A stretch of DNA of 64,000 nt from Zwartia hollandica. GTDB lineage: Bacteria; Pseudomonadota; Gammaproteobacteria; Burkholderiales; Burkholderiaceae_B. The position numbers and the translations under genes were made by a program. A model generated the notes under the pieces. The model was not told where the DNA came from. It worked only from the letters and a program-made list of their open reading frames with translations, and searched no databases. Below, piece by piece: positions 16,801 to 27,074 of this stretch; the stretch's first letter is position 1; every line of letters begins with the position of its first letter. The DNA lies in NCBI RefSeq assembly GCF_019923725.1, contig NZ_JAHXRI010000001.1, positions 124,001-188,000 of the forward strand. Direction: 5' to 3'.

Positions 16801-18359
16801 GCCAGTTTAGCGATTTGCAGGACAGCGCTTTTTTTCGGGTTCCGAAGGAAAACTCTTTTGCGGCATTGCCGACAGATTTTTTCACCCGCATCCCCACGAC
16901 GCCCCTTAAAGATTCTATCTTGGTGCATGCCAATCCCTCCGTAGGCGAGCTTCTTGAGCTTGGCCCAAGGGAATTGGAGTCTAAAGAGTTTTTAAATATC
17001 GTGAGTGGTTCCACACCTCTTCCCGGGGGGGACACTCTCGCAGCGGTCTATAGCGGCCATCAGTTTGGCGTTTGGGCGGGACAACTGGGTGATGGCCGAG
17101 CCCATTTACTTGGTGAAGTTTCCGGTCCTCGTGGTAATTGGGAGCTTCAACTTAAGGGGGCCGGACCAACACCGTACTCTCGGCGTGGAGATGGGAGAGC
17201 GGTATTGCGCTCCTCTATCCGAGAGTATCTCGCAAGTCAGGCCATGTCCGGCTTGGGAATTCCGACAACGCAAGCATTGTCGATCGTGAGCGCCAAAGAC
17301 CGGGTGATTCGTGAGACAGTCGAAAGTGCGGCGGTGGTCGCGCGTATGGCCCCAAGTTTTATAAGGTTCGGTTCGTTTGAGCATTGGGCTTCGCGTAATG
17401 CGCCACAACAGTTAACGGTGCTGGCTGATTACGTTATCAGCCGCTTTTACCCAGAGTGCCTGTTACCAGAGGCGGGCGTGACTGAAACGGGCGAGCAACG
17501 CTATGTTCGATTCTTGCGCGCTGTGGTGCAACGCACTGCGCGTTTGATGGCGCAGTGGCAGGTTGTCGGTTTTTGCCACGGTGTTATGAACACAGACAAT
17601 ATGTCGATTCTTGGCTTGACCCTAGACTATGGGCCATTCGGATTCATGGATGCATTTGATGCCAAGCACATATGTAATCACACCGATACACAGGGGCGGT
17701 ACGCTTGGCACGCACAGCCCGCCGTTGCCCATTGGAATCTATATCAGTTGGCCAACAGCCTGCATGTGATTGCGCCCGATGCAGACGCCCTACGTGCTGC
17801 GTTGGATACCTATGACGGCATTTTTCTTCAAGAAATGCAGACGCGCATGAGTGCAAAATTGGGCTTAGGTGTTTGGCAGCTGGGTGATGAGGCACTCATT
17901 GATGATCTCTGGTCCTTAATGCAGGCCAATCACGCGGACTTTACACTGACCTTTAGGCAGCTGGCCTATGCACCAGGTGTTGCTGGGGTTGATACAGCAC
18001 AGGCGTCGCGCGACCTTGGGGGCACAGTCGGTCCTGGACTGGTGCCTTTTGTTGATCTTTTTATCGATCGGGAGGCTGCTATCGCTTGGCTTGATAAGTA
18101 TCAGGCTCGATTGCGATCCGCTCCCGCGCAAGATTCAGGCGCACGTGTAAATGGCATGCTCAGTGTGAATCCGCTTTATGTTCTTCGCAATTACTTGGCC
18201 CAGAAAGCCATCGAGAGAGCCGAAGAGGGGGATTTTTCGGAGGTTCAGGCATTGTTTGACGTGTTACGGTCACCGTTTACCTTCCAACACGGTAAGGATG
18301 CTTACGCTGCGCAGCCCCCGGCCTGGGCGACTACAATCGAAGTAAGTTGTTCGTCCTAG
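16797..18359 (+). CDS. selO: Protein adenylyltransferase SelO (YdiU)
   Basis: A 520-residue pseudokinase-fold enzyme that transfers AMP from ATP to Ser/Thr/Tyr of target proteins, linked in bacteria to redox stress. Landmarks: YSGHQFGVWAGQLGDGRA, LKGAGPTPYSRRGDGRAVLRSSIREYL, the HGVMNTDNMSILGLTLDYGPFGF catalytic/metal loop. The C-terminus ends VSCSS, where a Cys sits at the place of selenocysteine in animal SelO. Full length. Confidence 0.93.
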   Translation: MSQFSDLQDSAFFRVPKENSFAALPTDFFTRIPTTPLKDSILVHANPSVGELLELGPRELESKEFLNIVSGSTPLPGGDTLAAVYSGHQFGVWAGQLGDGRAHLLGEVSGPRGNWELQLKGAGPTPYSRRGDGRAVLRSSIREYLASQAMSGLGIPTTQALSIVSAKDRVIRETVESAAVVARMAPSFIRFGSFEHWASRNAPQQLTVLADYVISRFYPECLLPEAGVTETGEQRYVRFLRAVVQRTARLMAQWQVVGFCHGVMNTDNMSILGLTLDYGPFGFMDAFDAKHICNHTDTQGRYAWHAQPAVAHWNLYQLANSLHVIAPDADALRAALDTYDGIFLQEMQTRMSAKLGLGVWQLGDEALIDDLWSLMQANHADFTLTFRQLAYAPGVAGVDTAQASRDLGGTVGPGLVPFVDLFIDREAAIAWLDKYQARLRSAPAQDSGARVNGMLSVNPLYVLRNYLAQKAIERAEEGDFSEVQALFDVLRSPFTFQHGKDAYAAQPPAWATTIEVSCSS

Positions 18360-18401
18360 TGCCATAATTCAACATCAACCCTAGTTTTGTACGGTTTCTT
18401 T

Positions 18402-19475
18402 ATGTCTGGCAACACTCTCGGCACACTATTTCGCGTCACCAATTTCGGTGAATCTCACGGCCCAGCGATAGGCTGTGTTGTCGATGGCTGCCCTCCAGGG
18501 CTTGCCTTATCTGAAGCCGATATCCAAATAGAGTTAGACAGGCGACGCCCGGGTACTTCACGACACGTGACGCAGCGGCAGGAGTCGGACCGTGTTGAGA
18601 TCCTGTCAGGCGTGTTCGAAGGGCACACGACCGGCACCCCGATCGGTTTGCTCATACGTAACATCGATGCGCGTAGCAAGGACTACAGCAATATTGCTGA
18701 GACCTTTCGCCCCGGACATGCCGATTACTCTTACTTTAAAAAGTACGGCGTGCGTGACCCGCGTGGTGGTGGGCGTTCGTCGGCGCGTCTTACGGCTCCG
18801 ACGGTCGCTGCAGGGGCTATTGCCAAGAAGTGGCTGCGAGAAAATTTCGGTACGCAGGTGCGCGGGTACATGTCCGCCCTCGGTCCAATCCCTCTTGATT
18901 TTGTTAGCTGGGAACATGTTGAGACGAATCCGTTTTTCGCGGCCGACCCCTCGCGGGTCCAGGAGCTTGAGGAATACATGGATGCCTTGCGCAAAGCTGG
19001 TGATTCCGTTGGCGCGCGCATTGAGGTAATCGCTGAAGGTGTACCAGTGGGGTGGGGTGCACCAATTTACGACCGACTAGATGCCGACATTGCGCATGCC
19101 ATGATGGGGTTGAACGCAGTCAAGGGGGTCGAGATTGGAGCCGGGTTTCGCAGTGTCGCGCAGCGCGGCTCTGAGCATGGCGACGAAATGACGCCAGACG
19201 GGTTTCTAACCAACAATGCAGGGGGAGTTTTGGGCGGTATATCGACCGGTCAACCTGTTTGTGTGAGTTTAGCTATCAAGCCAACGTCGAGTATCAGAAC
19301 CGAACGTCGTTCGGTGGATAAAGCCGGGCAGGCGGTCATGGTTCAAACCCTAGGTCGGCATGATCCCTGCGTGGGCATCCGAGCAACCCCCATCGCCGAG
19401 GCGCTATTGGCTTTAGTCCTCGCAGATCACGCGCTGCTTGATCGTGCTTTATGTGGAACTGTTTTGCGTCGCTGA
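18402..19475 (+). CDS. aroC: Chorismate synthase
   Basis: A 357-residue FMN-dependent enzyme converting EPSP to chorismate, last step of the shikimate pathway. Signatures: [18 protein letters not shown] near the N-terminus, [27 protein letters not shown] in the middle, and [18 protein letters not shown] near the end. ATG at 18402 gives the family-typical [15 protein letters not shown] 18387 is unlikely. Lies between selO and the leu genes. Confidence 0.95.
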   Translation: MSGNTLGTLFRVTNFGESHGPAIGCVVDGCPPGLALSEADIQIELDRRRPGTSRHVTQRQESDRVEILSGVFEGHTTGTPIGLLIRNIDARSKDYSNIAETFRPGHADYSYFKKYGVRDPRGGGRSSARLTAPTVAAGAIAKKWLRENFGTQVRGYMSALGPIPLDFVSWEHVETNPFFAADPSRVQELEEYMDALRKAGDSVGARIEVIAEGVPVGWGAPIYDRLDADIAHAMMGLNAVKGVEIGAGFRSVAQRGSEHGDEMTPDGFLTNNAGGVLGGISTGQPVCVSLAIKPTSSIRTERRSVDKAGQAVMVQTLGRHDPCVGIRATPIAEALLALVLADHALLDRALCGTVLRR

Positions 19476-19569
19476 TCTATTCGGAATCTTTGCCGTTAGG
19501 GGGTTGTCCCTATGGCATAATCAAACGCTGATTTATTAACACTAGCCTGTGACTGACAGAGACAACGTC

Positions 19570-20973
19570 ATGAAAAAAACCCTTTACGACAAGCTGTGGG
19601 ACGCTCACGTGGTCCATGAAGAGGCCGACGGCACCACCATCCTGTATATCGATCGCCATCTTTTGCACGAAGTCACCAGTCCGCAAGCCTTCGAGGGATT
19701 GGAGTTGGCGGGGCGCAAGTTGTGGCGCTTGAACGCGAACCTTGCGGTGGCTGATCATAATGTCCCCACCATTGACCGCAGAGATGGGATCACCGATCCG
19801 ATTTCCAAGCTGCAAGTGGACACCTTGGACGCGAACTGTGCAAAACACAATGTCATCGAATTCAAGATGAATGACTTGCGCCAGGGTATTGTTCATGTGA
19901 TTGGCCCAGAGCAAGGCGCAACATTGCCAGGCATGACGGTTGTCTGTGGTGATTCACACACAAGCACGCACGGTGCTATGGCGGCGCTAGCTTTCGGTAT
20001 TGGCACATCCGAAGTTGAACACGTGATGGCGACCCAGACCCTGCAGGCTAAAAAGAACAAGAATATGTTGGTGCGTGTCGAAGGCACGCTCCCAACAGGC
20101 TGCACCGCAAAAGATATTATTTTGCATGTTATCGGCGTCATTGGCACTGCTGGCGGCACTGGGCACGCCATCGAGTTCGCTGGGAGCGCGATCCGTGACT
20201 TGTCAATCGAAGGTCGCATGACTTTGTGCAACATGTCGATCGAGGCCGGTGCGCGGTCCGGAATGGTGGCTGTAGACCAAAAGACCCTTGACTACTTTGT
20301 TGACAGGCCGTTTGCGCCAAGCGGGGCGCTGTGGGATGCTGCGGTCGCCTACTGGAAGACGCTACGCTCGGATGAGGGTGCTCATTTTGACCGTGTGGTT
20401 GATATTGATGCAAAACAGATTGCCCCCCAGGTGACTTGGGGAACATCGCCAGAGATGGTGTTGCCCGTCACTGGTCGAGTACCAGATCCTGATCGCGAGA
20501 AAGATGACATGCGTCGAAGCGGCATGGAGCGTGCTCTCGAGTACATGGGCCTCAAGCCCAATACTCCGATCGAAGATATCAAGATTGATCGCGTGTTTAT
20601 CGGTTCGTGTACGAATTCACGCATTGAAGATCTTCGGGCAGCTGCTGCTGTTGCTCGGGGTAAGCGCGTTGCGAGCACGGTGCGTCAGGCGATGGTGGTT
20701 GCGGGCTCCGGCTTGGTAAAGGCGCAGGCTGAGCGTGAAGGTTTGGACAAGATTTTTATTGAGGCTGGTTTCGAGTGGCGTGAGCCTGGTTGTTCAATGT
20801 GTCTCGCGATGAACGCCGATAGGCTCGAGCCAGGTGAACGTTGCGCCTCCACATCCAATCGAAATTTTGAAGGGCGTCAGGGGCAGGGCGGACGCACACA
20901 CCTCGTTAGCCCCGCAATGGCTGCTGCTGCAGCGGTTGCTGGCCACTTTGTCGACGTACGTAACTTCCGGTAA
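19570..20973 (+). CDS. leuC: 3-isopropylmalate dehydratase large subunit
   Basis: A 467-residue aconitase-family subunit that with LeuD isomerises 2- to 3-isopropylmalate. The 4Fe-4S ligands are visible in [13 protein letters not shown] and the later CSMCLAMN pair. [26 protein letters not shown] is the substrate-region signature. ATG at 19570 ([14 protein letters not shown]) is the normal family start; GTG at 19549 lies seven codons upstream. leuD follows five bases after the stop. Confidence 0.95.
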   Translation: MKKTLYDKLWDAHVVHEEADGTTILYIDRHLLHEVTSPQAFEGLELAGRKLWRLNANLAVADHNVPTIDRRDGITDPISKLQVDTLDANCAKHNVIEFKMNDLRQGIVHVIGPEQGATLPGMTVVCGDSHTSTHGAMAALAFGIGTSEVEHVMATQTLQAKKNKNMLVRVEGTLPTGCTAKDIILHVIGVIGTAGGTGHAIEFAGSAIRDLSIEGRMTLCNMSIEAGARSGMVAVDQKTLDYFVDRPFAPSGALWDAAVAYWKTLRSDEGAHFDRVVDIDAKQIAPQVTWGTSPEMVLPVTGRVPDPDREKDDMRRSGMERALEYMGLKPNTPIEDIKIDRVFIGSCTNSRIEDLRAAAAVARGKRVASTVRQAMVVAGSGLVKAQAEREGLDKIFIEAGFEWREPGCSMCLAMNADRLEPGERCASTSNRNFEGRQGQGGRTHLVSPAMAAAAAVAGHFVDVRNFR

Positions 20974-20978
20974 TCATC

Positions 20979-21632
20979 ATGGACGCATTCACAACACATC
21001 AAGGCCTTGTGGCCCCTTTAGATCGTGAGAACGTTGACACCGATCTCATCATCCCTAAACAGTTTCTGAAGTCAATTAAGCGTACTGGATTCGGACCTAA
21101 TTTGTTCGATGAGTTGCGCTATTTGGATCATGGCGAGCCAGGAATGGACAATTCCAAGCGACCACTGAATCCGGATTTTGTACTGAATCATTCCCGCTAT
21201 CAAGGTGCTTCAATATTGCTTGGCCGTAAGAACTTTGGATGTGGCTCGAGCCGTGAGCATGCACCTTGGGCGCTGGCTCAGTATGGCTTCAGAGCTGTGA
21301 TTGCGCCTTCGTTTGCGGACATCTTTTTTAACAACAGCTACAAGACCGGGTTTCTTCCGATCGTGTTATCCGAACTTCAGGTAGCACGCTTGTTCGATGA
21401 AGTGCGAGGGTTTGTCGGCTATAAGTTGACGATCGACCTGGAGAAGCAAGTAGTAATTGCCCCTGATGGTCGAGGCATGGAGTTCGACATCACACCTCAC
21501 CGCAAATACTGTCTTGTAAATGGGTTGGATGAAATCGGTTTAACGCTGCGTAAAGAAGAAAAAATTCGCACGTTTGAAGCTGAACGTCTTGCCCGCCATC
21601 CTTGGTTGGATGTTGTGCCGATTGTCCGTTAG
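20979..21632 (+). CDS. leuD: 3-isopropylmalate dehydratase small subunit
   Basis: A 217-residue swivel-domain partner of LeuC. Signatures: [16 protein letters not shown] near the N-terminus and [18 protein letters not shown], with [13 protein letters not shown] following. Five bases downstream of leuC. A clear intrinsic terminator follows before leuB. Confidence 0.95.
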   Translation: MDAFTTHQGLVAPLDRENVDTDLIIPKQFLKSIKRTGFGPNLFDELRYLDHGEPGMDNSKRPLNPDFVLNHSRYQGASILLGRKNFGCGSSREHAPWALAQYGFRAVIAPSFADIFFNNSYKTGFLPIVLSELQVARLFDEVRGFVGYKLTIDLEKQVVIAPDGRGMEFDITPHRKYCLVNGLDEIGLTLRKEEKIRTFEAERLARHPWLDVVPIVR

Positions 21633-21645
21633 ACCTCGTTTAGAC

Positions 21646-21673
21646 GGGCCGGTTTTCCGGCCCAATATTTTTG
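21646..21673 (+). terminator. Rho-independent terminator between leuD and leuB
   Basis: GGGCCGG (21646-21652) and CCGGCCC (21657-21663) form a perfect seven-pair GC stem with a TTTT loop, followed by AATATTTTT. It begins 14 bases after the leuD stop and ends 13 bases before the leuB ATG. Partial termination here would uncouple leuB from leuCD. Confidence 0.85.
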
Positions 21674-21685
21674 GATGTACACATC

Positions 21686-22762
21686 ATGACAAAAAAAATT
21701 GCGGTGTTGCCTGGCGACGGCATTGGTTCCGAGATTATCGAACAGGCCGTTCGCGTACTTAAGGCACTGGATATACCGCTTGAAATTGAACATGCCCCGG
21801 TTGGTGGAACAGCCTATGATTTGCATGGGCATCCTCTGCCGCCCAGTACACTGAAGCTTGCGCAAGAGTCTCATGCCGTGCTGTTTGGAGCGGTGGGTGA
21901 CTGGAAGTATGACAAGCTCCCTCGCGAACACCGACCTGAACAAGCGATTCTTGGACTGCGTAAGTCGCTAGGTTTATTCGCGAATCTACGGCCGGCTATT
22001 TTGTACCCGGAACTCGCAAACGCTTCTTCGCTAAAACCTGAAATCGTATCTGGTCTTGATATATTGATTTTGCGCGAACTGACTGGCGACATTTATTTTG
22101 GAACGCCCCGTGGTATTCGTACTGCGACTGATGGTCCGTTTGCTGGAAGCAAAGAAGGTTTCGATACGATGCGCTATGCGGAGCCGGAGATTCGACGTAT
22201 TGCTCATCTCGGGTTCCAGGCGGCGCAAAAGCGCAGTCGTAAGCTTTGCAGTGTTGACAAGGCCAATGTTCTTGAAACCTCGCAGCTTTGGCGCGATACC
22301 GTGATTGAAGTTGCCAAAGAGTATCCAGACGTTGCGCTGACGCATATGTACGTAGATAACGCCGCCATGCAACTGGTTCGTGCGCCACGCGATTTTGATG
22401 TCATTGTCACGGGCAATTTGTTTGGCGACATCCTGTCGGATGAAGCAGCCATGTTGACGGGTTCAATTGGGATGTTGCCCTCTGCGTCCATGAACGCCTC
22501 TGGTCAAGGCTTGTATGAGCCAAGCCATGGCTCGGCACCTGACATCGCTGGCAAAGGCGTCGCAAATCCTCTCGCCACAATTTTGTCGGCTGCAATGCTG
22601 CTACGGTATTCACTCGATCATGATGCCCAAGCCAAGCGCATCGAACAGGCGGTCCAGCGCGTCCTACAGCAGGGTTTCCGTACCGCGGATATTTATGAGG
22701 CTGGTATGACAAAGGTTGGAACAGCGGCGATGGGTGACGCAGTTCTCAAAGCGCTCGGTTAA
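21686..22762 (+). CDS. leuB: 3-isopropylmalate dehydrogenase
   Basis: A 358-residue NAD-dependent dehydrogenase performing the oxidative decarboxylation step of leucine synthesis. GDGIGSEI at the N-terminus, [23 protein letters not shown] and the NAD-loop [20 protein letters not shown] identify LeuB rather than tartrate or isocitrate dehydrogenases. The ATG at 21686 gives [12 protein letters not shown]; a TTG upstream at 21671 falls inside the terminator tail. Confidence 0.95.
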   Translation: MTKKIAVLPGDGIGSEIIEQAVRVLKALDIPLEIEHAPVGGTAYDLHGHPLPPSTLKLAQESHAVLFGAVGDWKYDKLPREHRPEQAILGLRKSLGLFANLRPAILYPELANASSLKPEIVSGLDILILRELTGDIYFGTPRGIRTATDGPFAGSKEGFDTMRYAEPEIRRIAHLGFQAAQKRSRKLCSVDKANVLETSQLWRDTVIEVAKEYPDVALTHMYVDNAAMQLVRAPRDFDVIVTGNLFGDILSDEAAMLTGSIGMLPSASMNASGQGLYEPSHGSAPDIAGKGVANPLATILSAAMLLRYSLDHDAQAKRIEQAVQRVLQQGFRTADIYEAGMTKVGTAAMGDAVLKALG

Positions 22763-22821
22763 GTTTTAATTAGCGTTAAAATGGTTATAAATTCGTCATT
22801 CTTTTTTAACAAAGCTCTGAA

Positions 22822-23949
22822 ATGAAACACTCTGTCGGTTTAGTCGGTTGGCGCGGTATGGTTGGATCTGTGCTCATGCAACGCATGCGCGATGAAGGTG
22901 ATTTCGCGCTCATTGACCCAGTCTTTTTCTCCACTAGTAACGCTGGGGGAAAAAGTCCAACTTGGGCCGGTGAAACCGCTTTGCAGAGCGCTTATGACAT
23001 TGATGCCTTAAAGAAGCTAAACACGATCGTGACTGCGCAAGGGGGAGATTACACCTCAGAGGTGTATCCGAAGCTGAGGGCGGCGGGGTGGAAGGGCTAT
23101 TGGATTGACGCTGCAAGTACGCTCCGCATGAAGGACGACGCGATTATCGTGTTGGATCCTGTTAATCGGTCCGTGATTGACGCTGCGCTCACGCGCGGGG
23201 TGAAAGACTTTATAGGTGGGAACTGCACGGTTAGTTGTATGTTGATGGGCCTGGCGGGCTTGTTTAACCAAGGCTTGATCCAATGGATGACGTCTATGAC
23301 TTACCAGGCAGCATCTGGTGGTGGGGCCCAGCACATGCGCGAATTACTCACACAGTTCGGGCTAATTAATGCAGAGGTGCATGCAGCCTTAAGCGATCCT
23401 GCCTCTGCAATCCTCGACATCGACAGGCAGGTACTTTCGATTCAACAGTCCGGTCGTCTGCCTACAGAACAGTTTGGAGTCCCGCTGGCCGGCAATCTGA
23501 TACCTTGGATTGACAAAGACCTGGGCAATGGGATGTCCCGCGAGGAGTGGAAAGGCGAAGCGGAGACCAATAAGATTCTCGGCCGTGGAGAAGGCTTCGG
23601 CTCCACAGCGATTCCCATTGATGGGTTGTGTGTTCGTGTTGGTGCGATGCGTTGCCATAGTCAAGCGCTGACGATCAAGCTTACACGAGATGTACCGTTA
23701 GACGAGGTGGTTGACATTGTTGCAAAGGGGACGCAGTGGGCGAAGGTCATACCTAATACAAAGGAAGATACGCTAAGAGAACTCTCACCTGTTGCGGTAA
23801 CAGGCACACTTGATATCCCCGTGGGACGTATGCGCAAGCTATCCATGGGTAGTGACTATTTGGGCGCGTTCACCGTAGGCGATCAACTCCTCTGGGGAGC
23901 TGCCGAGCCGCTCCGTAGAATGCTTCGCATCACGTTGGGCCAGCTGTGA
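22822..23949 (+). CDS. asd: Aspartate-semialdehyde dehydrogenase
   Basis: A 375-residue enzyme reducing aspartyl phosphate to aspartate semialdehyde, feeding lysine/DAP, threonine and methionine synthesis. [13 protein letters not shown] is the NADP fold start; catalytic Cys135 is in [10 protein letters not shown], the same number as in E. coli Asd; [12 protein letters not shown] follows. It has its own 59-base upstream gap with a TATAAA at 22786-22791 that may be a -10 box, though no good -35 is visible. Confidence 0.95.
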   Translation: MKHSVGLVGWRGMVGSVLMQRMRDEGDFALIDPVFFSTSNAGGKSPTWAGETALQSAYDIDALKKLNTIVTAQGGDYTSEVYPKLRAAGWKGYWIDAASTLRMKDDAIIVLDPVNRSVIDAALTRGVKDFIGGNCTVSCMLMGLAGLFNQGLIQWMTSMTYQAASGGGAQHMRELLTQFGLINAEVHAALSDPASAILDIDRQVLSIQQSGRLPTEQFGVPLAGNLIPWIDKDLGNGMSREEWKGEAETNKILGRGEGFGSTAIPIDGLCVRVGAMRCHSQALTIKLTRDVPLDEVVDIVAKGTQWAKVIPNTKEDTLRELSPVAVTGTLDIPVGRMRKLSMGSDYLGAFTVGDQLLWGAAEPLRRMLRITLGQL

Positions 23950-23966
23950 TGTTTAAGGATAAGACC

Positions 23967-25370
23967 ATGCGTATTGGATCTCAGTTGGCGTTGGTGTGCG
24001 TGACGCTGTTGAGCGCTGCAAGCACTGCTTGGGCAGCAAAGCCTGGGCACGGAAGTGTTATGTCACCCGCGGGTGCCCCCTTGCGTGTCGAAATACCGTT
24101 GTACGATTTGACAGCATCGGACTCTGACGCTTTAAAGGTTACAGTGGCTGGAGCGCAGGCTTGGGCCGCTGCAGGGCTGACTGCCCCTGCACCTTTGTCA
24201 ACCTTGTCGGCAAGTGTAGAGCCTGGTTTCAGTCCGGGTTCACGGCGATTAGTGCTCCGCTCTTCACAGCCAGTAAATATACCGGTTGTGGATGTCTTGC
24301 TTGACGTGACGCTCGCGAACGCGCGTTTGGCTGTGCAATCGAGCTACCTGGTTCTGGTCAGTGCCTCTGGTCAGGGAAGTGTCCTTGTGGTCCCCGGTGA
24401 TACCTTGTCTGGGATTGCACAGCGTTACGCGGTTGCTGGTGCGGATTTATATCAAGTGCTTTGGGGCATATACCAAGCGAATCCGAGTGCGTTCCTATCG
24501 CAGAATATGAATCAGCTTCGTGCGGGAACCACACTGTCGATTCCGGATGCAAAAACGATACTGACTATCGATCCAAAGTATGCGTATGGGATGTTCTTAA
24601 AGCATGCGGCGGCCTTCAAGCAAGGACGGGGAGCTGCGGGACGTGCTATTCAAACCGGAACGGTTGCTACTGTTTCGGCCCAGTCTGAGTCGTCGATGCC
24701 ACCCGCTGTTGTTGCGGTACCGGCGCCAACGCCAGCACCAGCGCCAACGGTAACGCCAACGGTTCCCCCGGGCCCGACCCAGTCGGGGTCGGTTAAGCCA
24801 CCAGCAGCGGTCGCGCAGTCGGCTCCAATGGGTGATCAATTGCGCCTGAGTTCAGCGGCACCAGGTAGCTCTGATGAGGACGCGAAGGTAGCGGCCGCAC
24901 AAGAGCTAAAGGAAATGCAACAGCGTATCGACATGCTGCAGCAGAACTTGCAGCAGCTGCGTGATGCTGTACGTACACAAACTGAGCCAGCGCGAACGCC
25001 ACAGGCCACGCAAAATACAAGCAGCGCTGCGGTCGGATCGGCATCACGGCCCAACGGTGACGCAGGACAAGTCGATCGCCCGAAGGGTACAGATATCACA
25101 CGTCCCCCTGCAACGGGACTGGCTCGGGTGCAGCAAGTCGCAAACGACAATGTACTGTGGGTTGTACTTGGCGCTTCGGGCGTGTTGGCACTACTCATGG
25201 CTTTGATGCTGCGTCGCGCCGGTACCCGAGAGAGCAATGGTGATTATCACGCCACCAACAATGCGGAAGTGTCAAAAGCCTTCGATCAAAAGCTACAGTC
25301 TCTTGATCTGAATTTAGACTCCCCGGCAAGCGATACAAAACCGACTCCATCTTCATCGGGGAAGGTGTAG
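23967..25370 (+). CDS. fimV: FimV-like LysM protein, short form
   Basis: A 467-residue envelope protein. It has a signal peptide ending near AWA-AKPG, the FimV N-terminal domain ([13 protein letters not shown]...), a LysM peptidoglycan-binding module ([16 protein letters not shown] to TLSIPD), a Pro/Ala-rich linker, a coiled coil ([20 protein letters not shown]) and one transmembrane helix near residue 400. The C-terminal cytoplasmic FimV domain with TPR motif found in longer homologues is missing; the frame ends about 50 residues after the helix. ATG 23967 has AAGGA at seven bases; ATG 23949 overlaps the asd stop (TGATG) and is the alternative. FimV is linked to type IV pili and polarity elsewhere. 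Confidence 0.8.
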   Translation: MRIGSQLALVCVTLLSAASTAWAAKPGHGSVMSPAGAPLRVEIPLYDLTASDSDALKVTVAGAQAWAAAGLTAPAPLSTLSASVEPGFSPGSRRLVLRSSQPVNIPVVDVLLDVTLANARLAVQSSYLVLVSASGQGSVLVVPGDTLSGIAQRYAVAGADLYQVLWGIYQANPSAFLSQNMNQLRAGTTLSIPDAKTILTIDPKYAYGMFLKHAAAFKQGRGAAGRAIQTGTVATVSAQSESSMPPAVVAVPAPTPAPAPTVTPTVPPGPTQSGSVKPPAAVAQSAPMGDQLRLSSAAPGSSDEDAKVAAAQELKEMQQRIDMLQQNLQQLRDAVRTQTEPARTPQATQNTSSAAVGSASRPNGDAGQVDRPKGTDITRPPATGLARVQQVANDNVLWVVLGASGVLALLMALMLRRAGTRESNGDYHATNNAEVSKAFDQKLQSLDLNLDSPASDTKPTPSSSGKV

Positions 25371-25396
25371 TTGGACCAGCGAGTCAGAGCGACACC

Positions 25397-26203
25397 GTGA
25401 AGCGAATTGCTTTAGGTATCGCTTATAACGGCCACGCTTGGCAGGGTTGGCAAACGCAGCCGCACGGGCAAACAGTGCAGGACTGTCTGGAACTGGCCTT
25501 GTCGCGTTTTGCGGCGCAACCTATCGGCACAGTTTGTGCCGGACGGACAGATACTGGCGTACATGCGCTAAACCAGGTTATTCACCTAGATACGCCGATT
25601 GAGCGTGCACAAGAGTCCTGGGTGCGTGGAACGAATGCGCACCTGCCCCCGAGCGTTGCTGTGCAATGGGCGCGTGAAGTGGATACTGCATTTCATGCGC
25701 GATTCAGTGCGGCATCGCGGACGTATACTTATGTGATCTTGAATGCCCGCGTAAGGCATCCGCTGTGGGATGGGCGAGTGGGTTGGGTGCATCAAATGCT
25801 AGATGTGGCTGCAATGCGAGAGGCGGCTAACGCGCTACTCGGCGAGCATGATTTTTCTAGCTTTCGGTCATCTCAATGTCAGGCGAAGTCGCCAGTGCGA
25901 CTGATGCATAAAGTAGATGTGGCCAGTCATGGTCAGAAAATTATCGTTCGCTTAACAGCCAATGCGTTTCTACATCACATGGTTCGTAATATCATGGGTG
26001 CGTTAGTGCAGGTTGGGCAAGGTCGGGAGGATGAGGGGTATATCGCACGGCTATTACTCGCACGAGATCGAACGCTTGGCGCACCAACGTTTTCTGCGCA
26101 CGGTCTCTATCTGACCGAGGTGGACTATCCCGGTTACGAGTTCCCACGCGTCAGTACAGAGGGCTTTAGTCTTGACAGCATAAACTTTGAAGACAAACTA
26201 TGA
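25397..26203 (+). CDS. truA: tRNA pseudouridine(38-40) synthase
   Basis: A 268-residue enzyme modifying U38-U40 of the tRNA anticodon arm. Catalytic Asp52 sits in [22 protein letters not shown] and [19 protein letters not shown] are TruA blocks. The start is GTG at 25397. Its stop overlaps the trpF start in ATGA. Position after fimV is conserved in Burkholderiales. Confidence 0.94.
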   Translation: MKRIALGIAYNGHAWQGWQTQPHGQTVQDCLELALSRFAAQPIGTVCAGRTDTGVHALNQVIHLDTPIERAQESWVRGTNAHLPPSVAVQWAREVDTAFHARFSAASRTYTYVILNARVRHPLWDGRVGWVHQMLDVAAMREAANALLGEHDFSSFRSSQCQAKSPVRLMHKVDVASHGQKIIVRLTANAFLHHMVRNIMGALVQVGQGREDEGYIARLLLARDRTLGAPTFSAHGLYLTEVDYPGYEFPRVSTEGFSLDSINFEDKL

Positions 26204-26871
26204 GCAATAACAAACGTACGCGCATCAAGATTTGTGGGATTACCCGAGAAGAGGATCTTTTGTGCGCCGTTGCCGCTGGCGCAGACGCATTAGGATTTGT
26301 GTTTCATCCATCTAGTAAGCGTTGCGTTAGCCCGTCGCGTGCAAGCGAACTGTGTGCCGCATTGCCTCCCTTTGTGACGAGCGTGGCTCTGTTCGTTAAT
26401 CCAGAGCGCTCTTTCGTTAATGAAGTCATTAACAAAATGTCGCCCTCTACGCTGCAGTTTCACGGCGACGAAGCGCCAGATTTTTGCTCAAGCTTCGGAA
26501 GGCCGTATTTGAAAGCGTTTCGAGTCGGGGCACCGGGGCTTGACACGAGTGCAGGGCTCGCTTTACGTTGCGCGGACTATGGTTCTGCTTGCGGATGGCT
26601 GTTTGACAGTTATTCACCATTATTTGGTGGAAGCGGGCATGGTTTCGATCACGGTTTGCTTGGCGGCGTCAAGCAACTACGCGAAGCACAACCCATTATC
26701 CTGTCTGGTGGCCTTAGCGCACTGAACGTGCAAGCAGCGATCGAAGCCACCCATCCTTGGGCGGTTGACGTAAGCAGCGGTGTTGAGTCAAGCCCCGGCA
26801 TCAAGTCTGCGGAAAAAATGTTGGAGTTTGTCTCTGCGGTCAGCAAAGCGCGTTTGAAGATAGCCTTTTGA
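26200..26871 (+). CDS. trpF: Phosphoribosylanthranilate isomerase
   Basis: A 223-residue TIM barrel performing the third step of tryptophan synthesis. Catalytic Cys12 in [12 protein letters not shown] and general acid Asp in [14 protein letters not shown] are present, with [11 protein letters not shown] and [15 protein letters not shown] phosphate-binding loops. It overlaps truA by four bases. trpB and trpA, which usually follow in Burkholderiales, are absent; a tRNA-Val gene comes next, and its -35 box overlaps the trpF stop. Confidence 0.94.
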   Translation: MSNNKRTRIKICGITREEDLLCAVAAGADALGFVFHPSSKRCVSPSRASELCAALPPFVTSVALFVNPERSFVNEVINKMSPSTLQFHGDEAPDFCSSFGRPYLKAFRVGAPGLDTSAGLALRCADYGSACGWLFDSYSPLFGGSGHGFDHGLLGGVKQLREAQPIILSGGLSALNVQAAIEATHPWAVDVSSGVESSPGIKSAEKMLEFVSAVSKARLKIAF

Positions 26872-26897
26872 CAGGGGGGCTGCTAAACCGATATAAT
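26868..26897 (+). promoter_or_regulatory. Consensus sigma-70 promoter for tRNA-Val
   Basis: TTGACA at 26868-26873 and TATAAT at 26892-26897 are both perfect consensus hexamers with an 18-base spacer. The -35 box overlaps the trpF stop codon. Transcription would begin about 26904, six bases before the mature tRNA 5' end, and could also serve thrS. Confidence 0.85.
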
Positions 26898-26909
26898 CGT
26901 AGTCTTTAC

Positions 26910-26986
26910 AGGCGGTTAGCTCAGCTGGTTAGAGCGCCACGTTGACATCGTGGAGGTCGTTGGTTCGATTCCAATACCGCCTACCA
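26910..26986 (+). tRNA. tRNA-Val (GAC)
   Basis: A 77-base cloverleaf with encoded ACCA end. Acceptor AGGCGGT (26910-26916) pairs fully with ACCGCCT (26976-26982); D stem GCTC/GAGC; anticodon stem CCACG/CGTGG with loop TTGACAT and anticodon GAC (26944-26946); T stem GTTGG/CCAAT with loop TTCGATT. All stems pair (one G-T in the T stem). Confidence 0.96.
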
Positions 26987-27033
26987 ATTTTGGCCCGTAG
27001 CTGGTTGGCTGCAGGTATATGCAGGTGCAAAAC

Positions 27034-27058
27034 AGCGGCTTAGGGCCGCTATTTTTTT
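27034..27058 (+). terminator. Intrinsic terminator between tRNA-Val and thrS
   Basis: AGCGGC (27034-27039) pairs with GCCGCT (27045-27050) over a five-base loop and is followed by ATTTTTTT. It ends 16 bases before the thrS start. An upstream TGGCCC at 26991-26996 could pair with GGGCCG at 27043-27048, which would break the terminator stem, so an attenuator is possible. Confidence 0.8.
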
Positions 27059-27074
27059 GTTCACAGGATTGCTG

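Noticed and set aside
19497-19512. TAGGG/CCCTA hairpin before leuC as leader attenuator
   Set aside because: The stem is only five pairs, there is no T-run, and no Leu-rich leader peptide is present.
24718-24780. Short tandem-like repeat GCCAACG/CCAGCACC in fimV
   Set aside because: It encodes the Pro/Ala/Thr-rich linker and is ordinary low-complexity coding sequence, not a structural DNA repeat.
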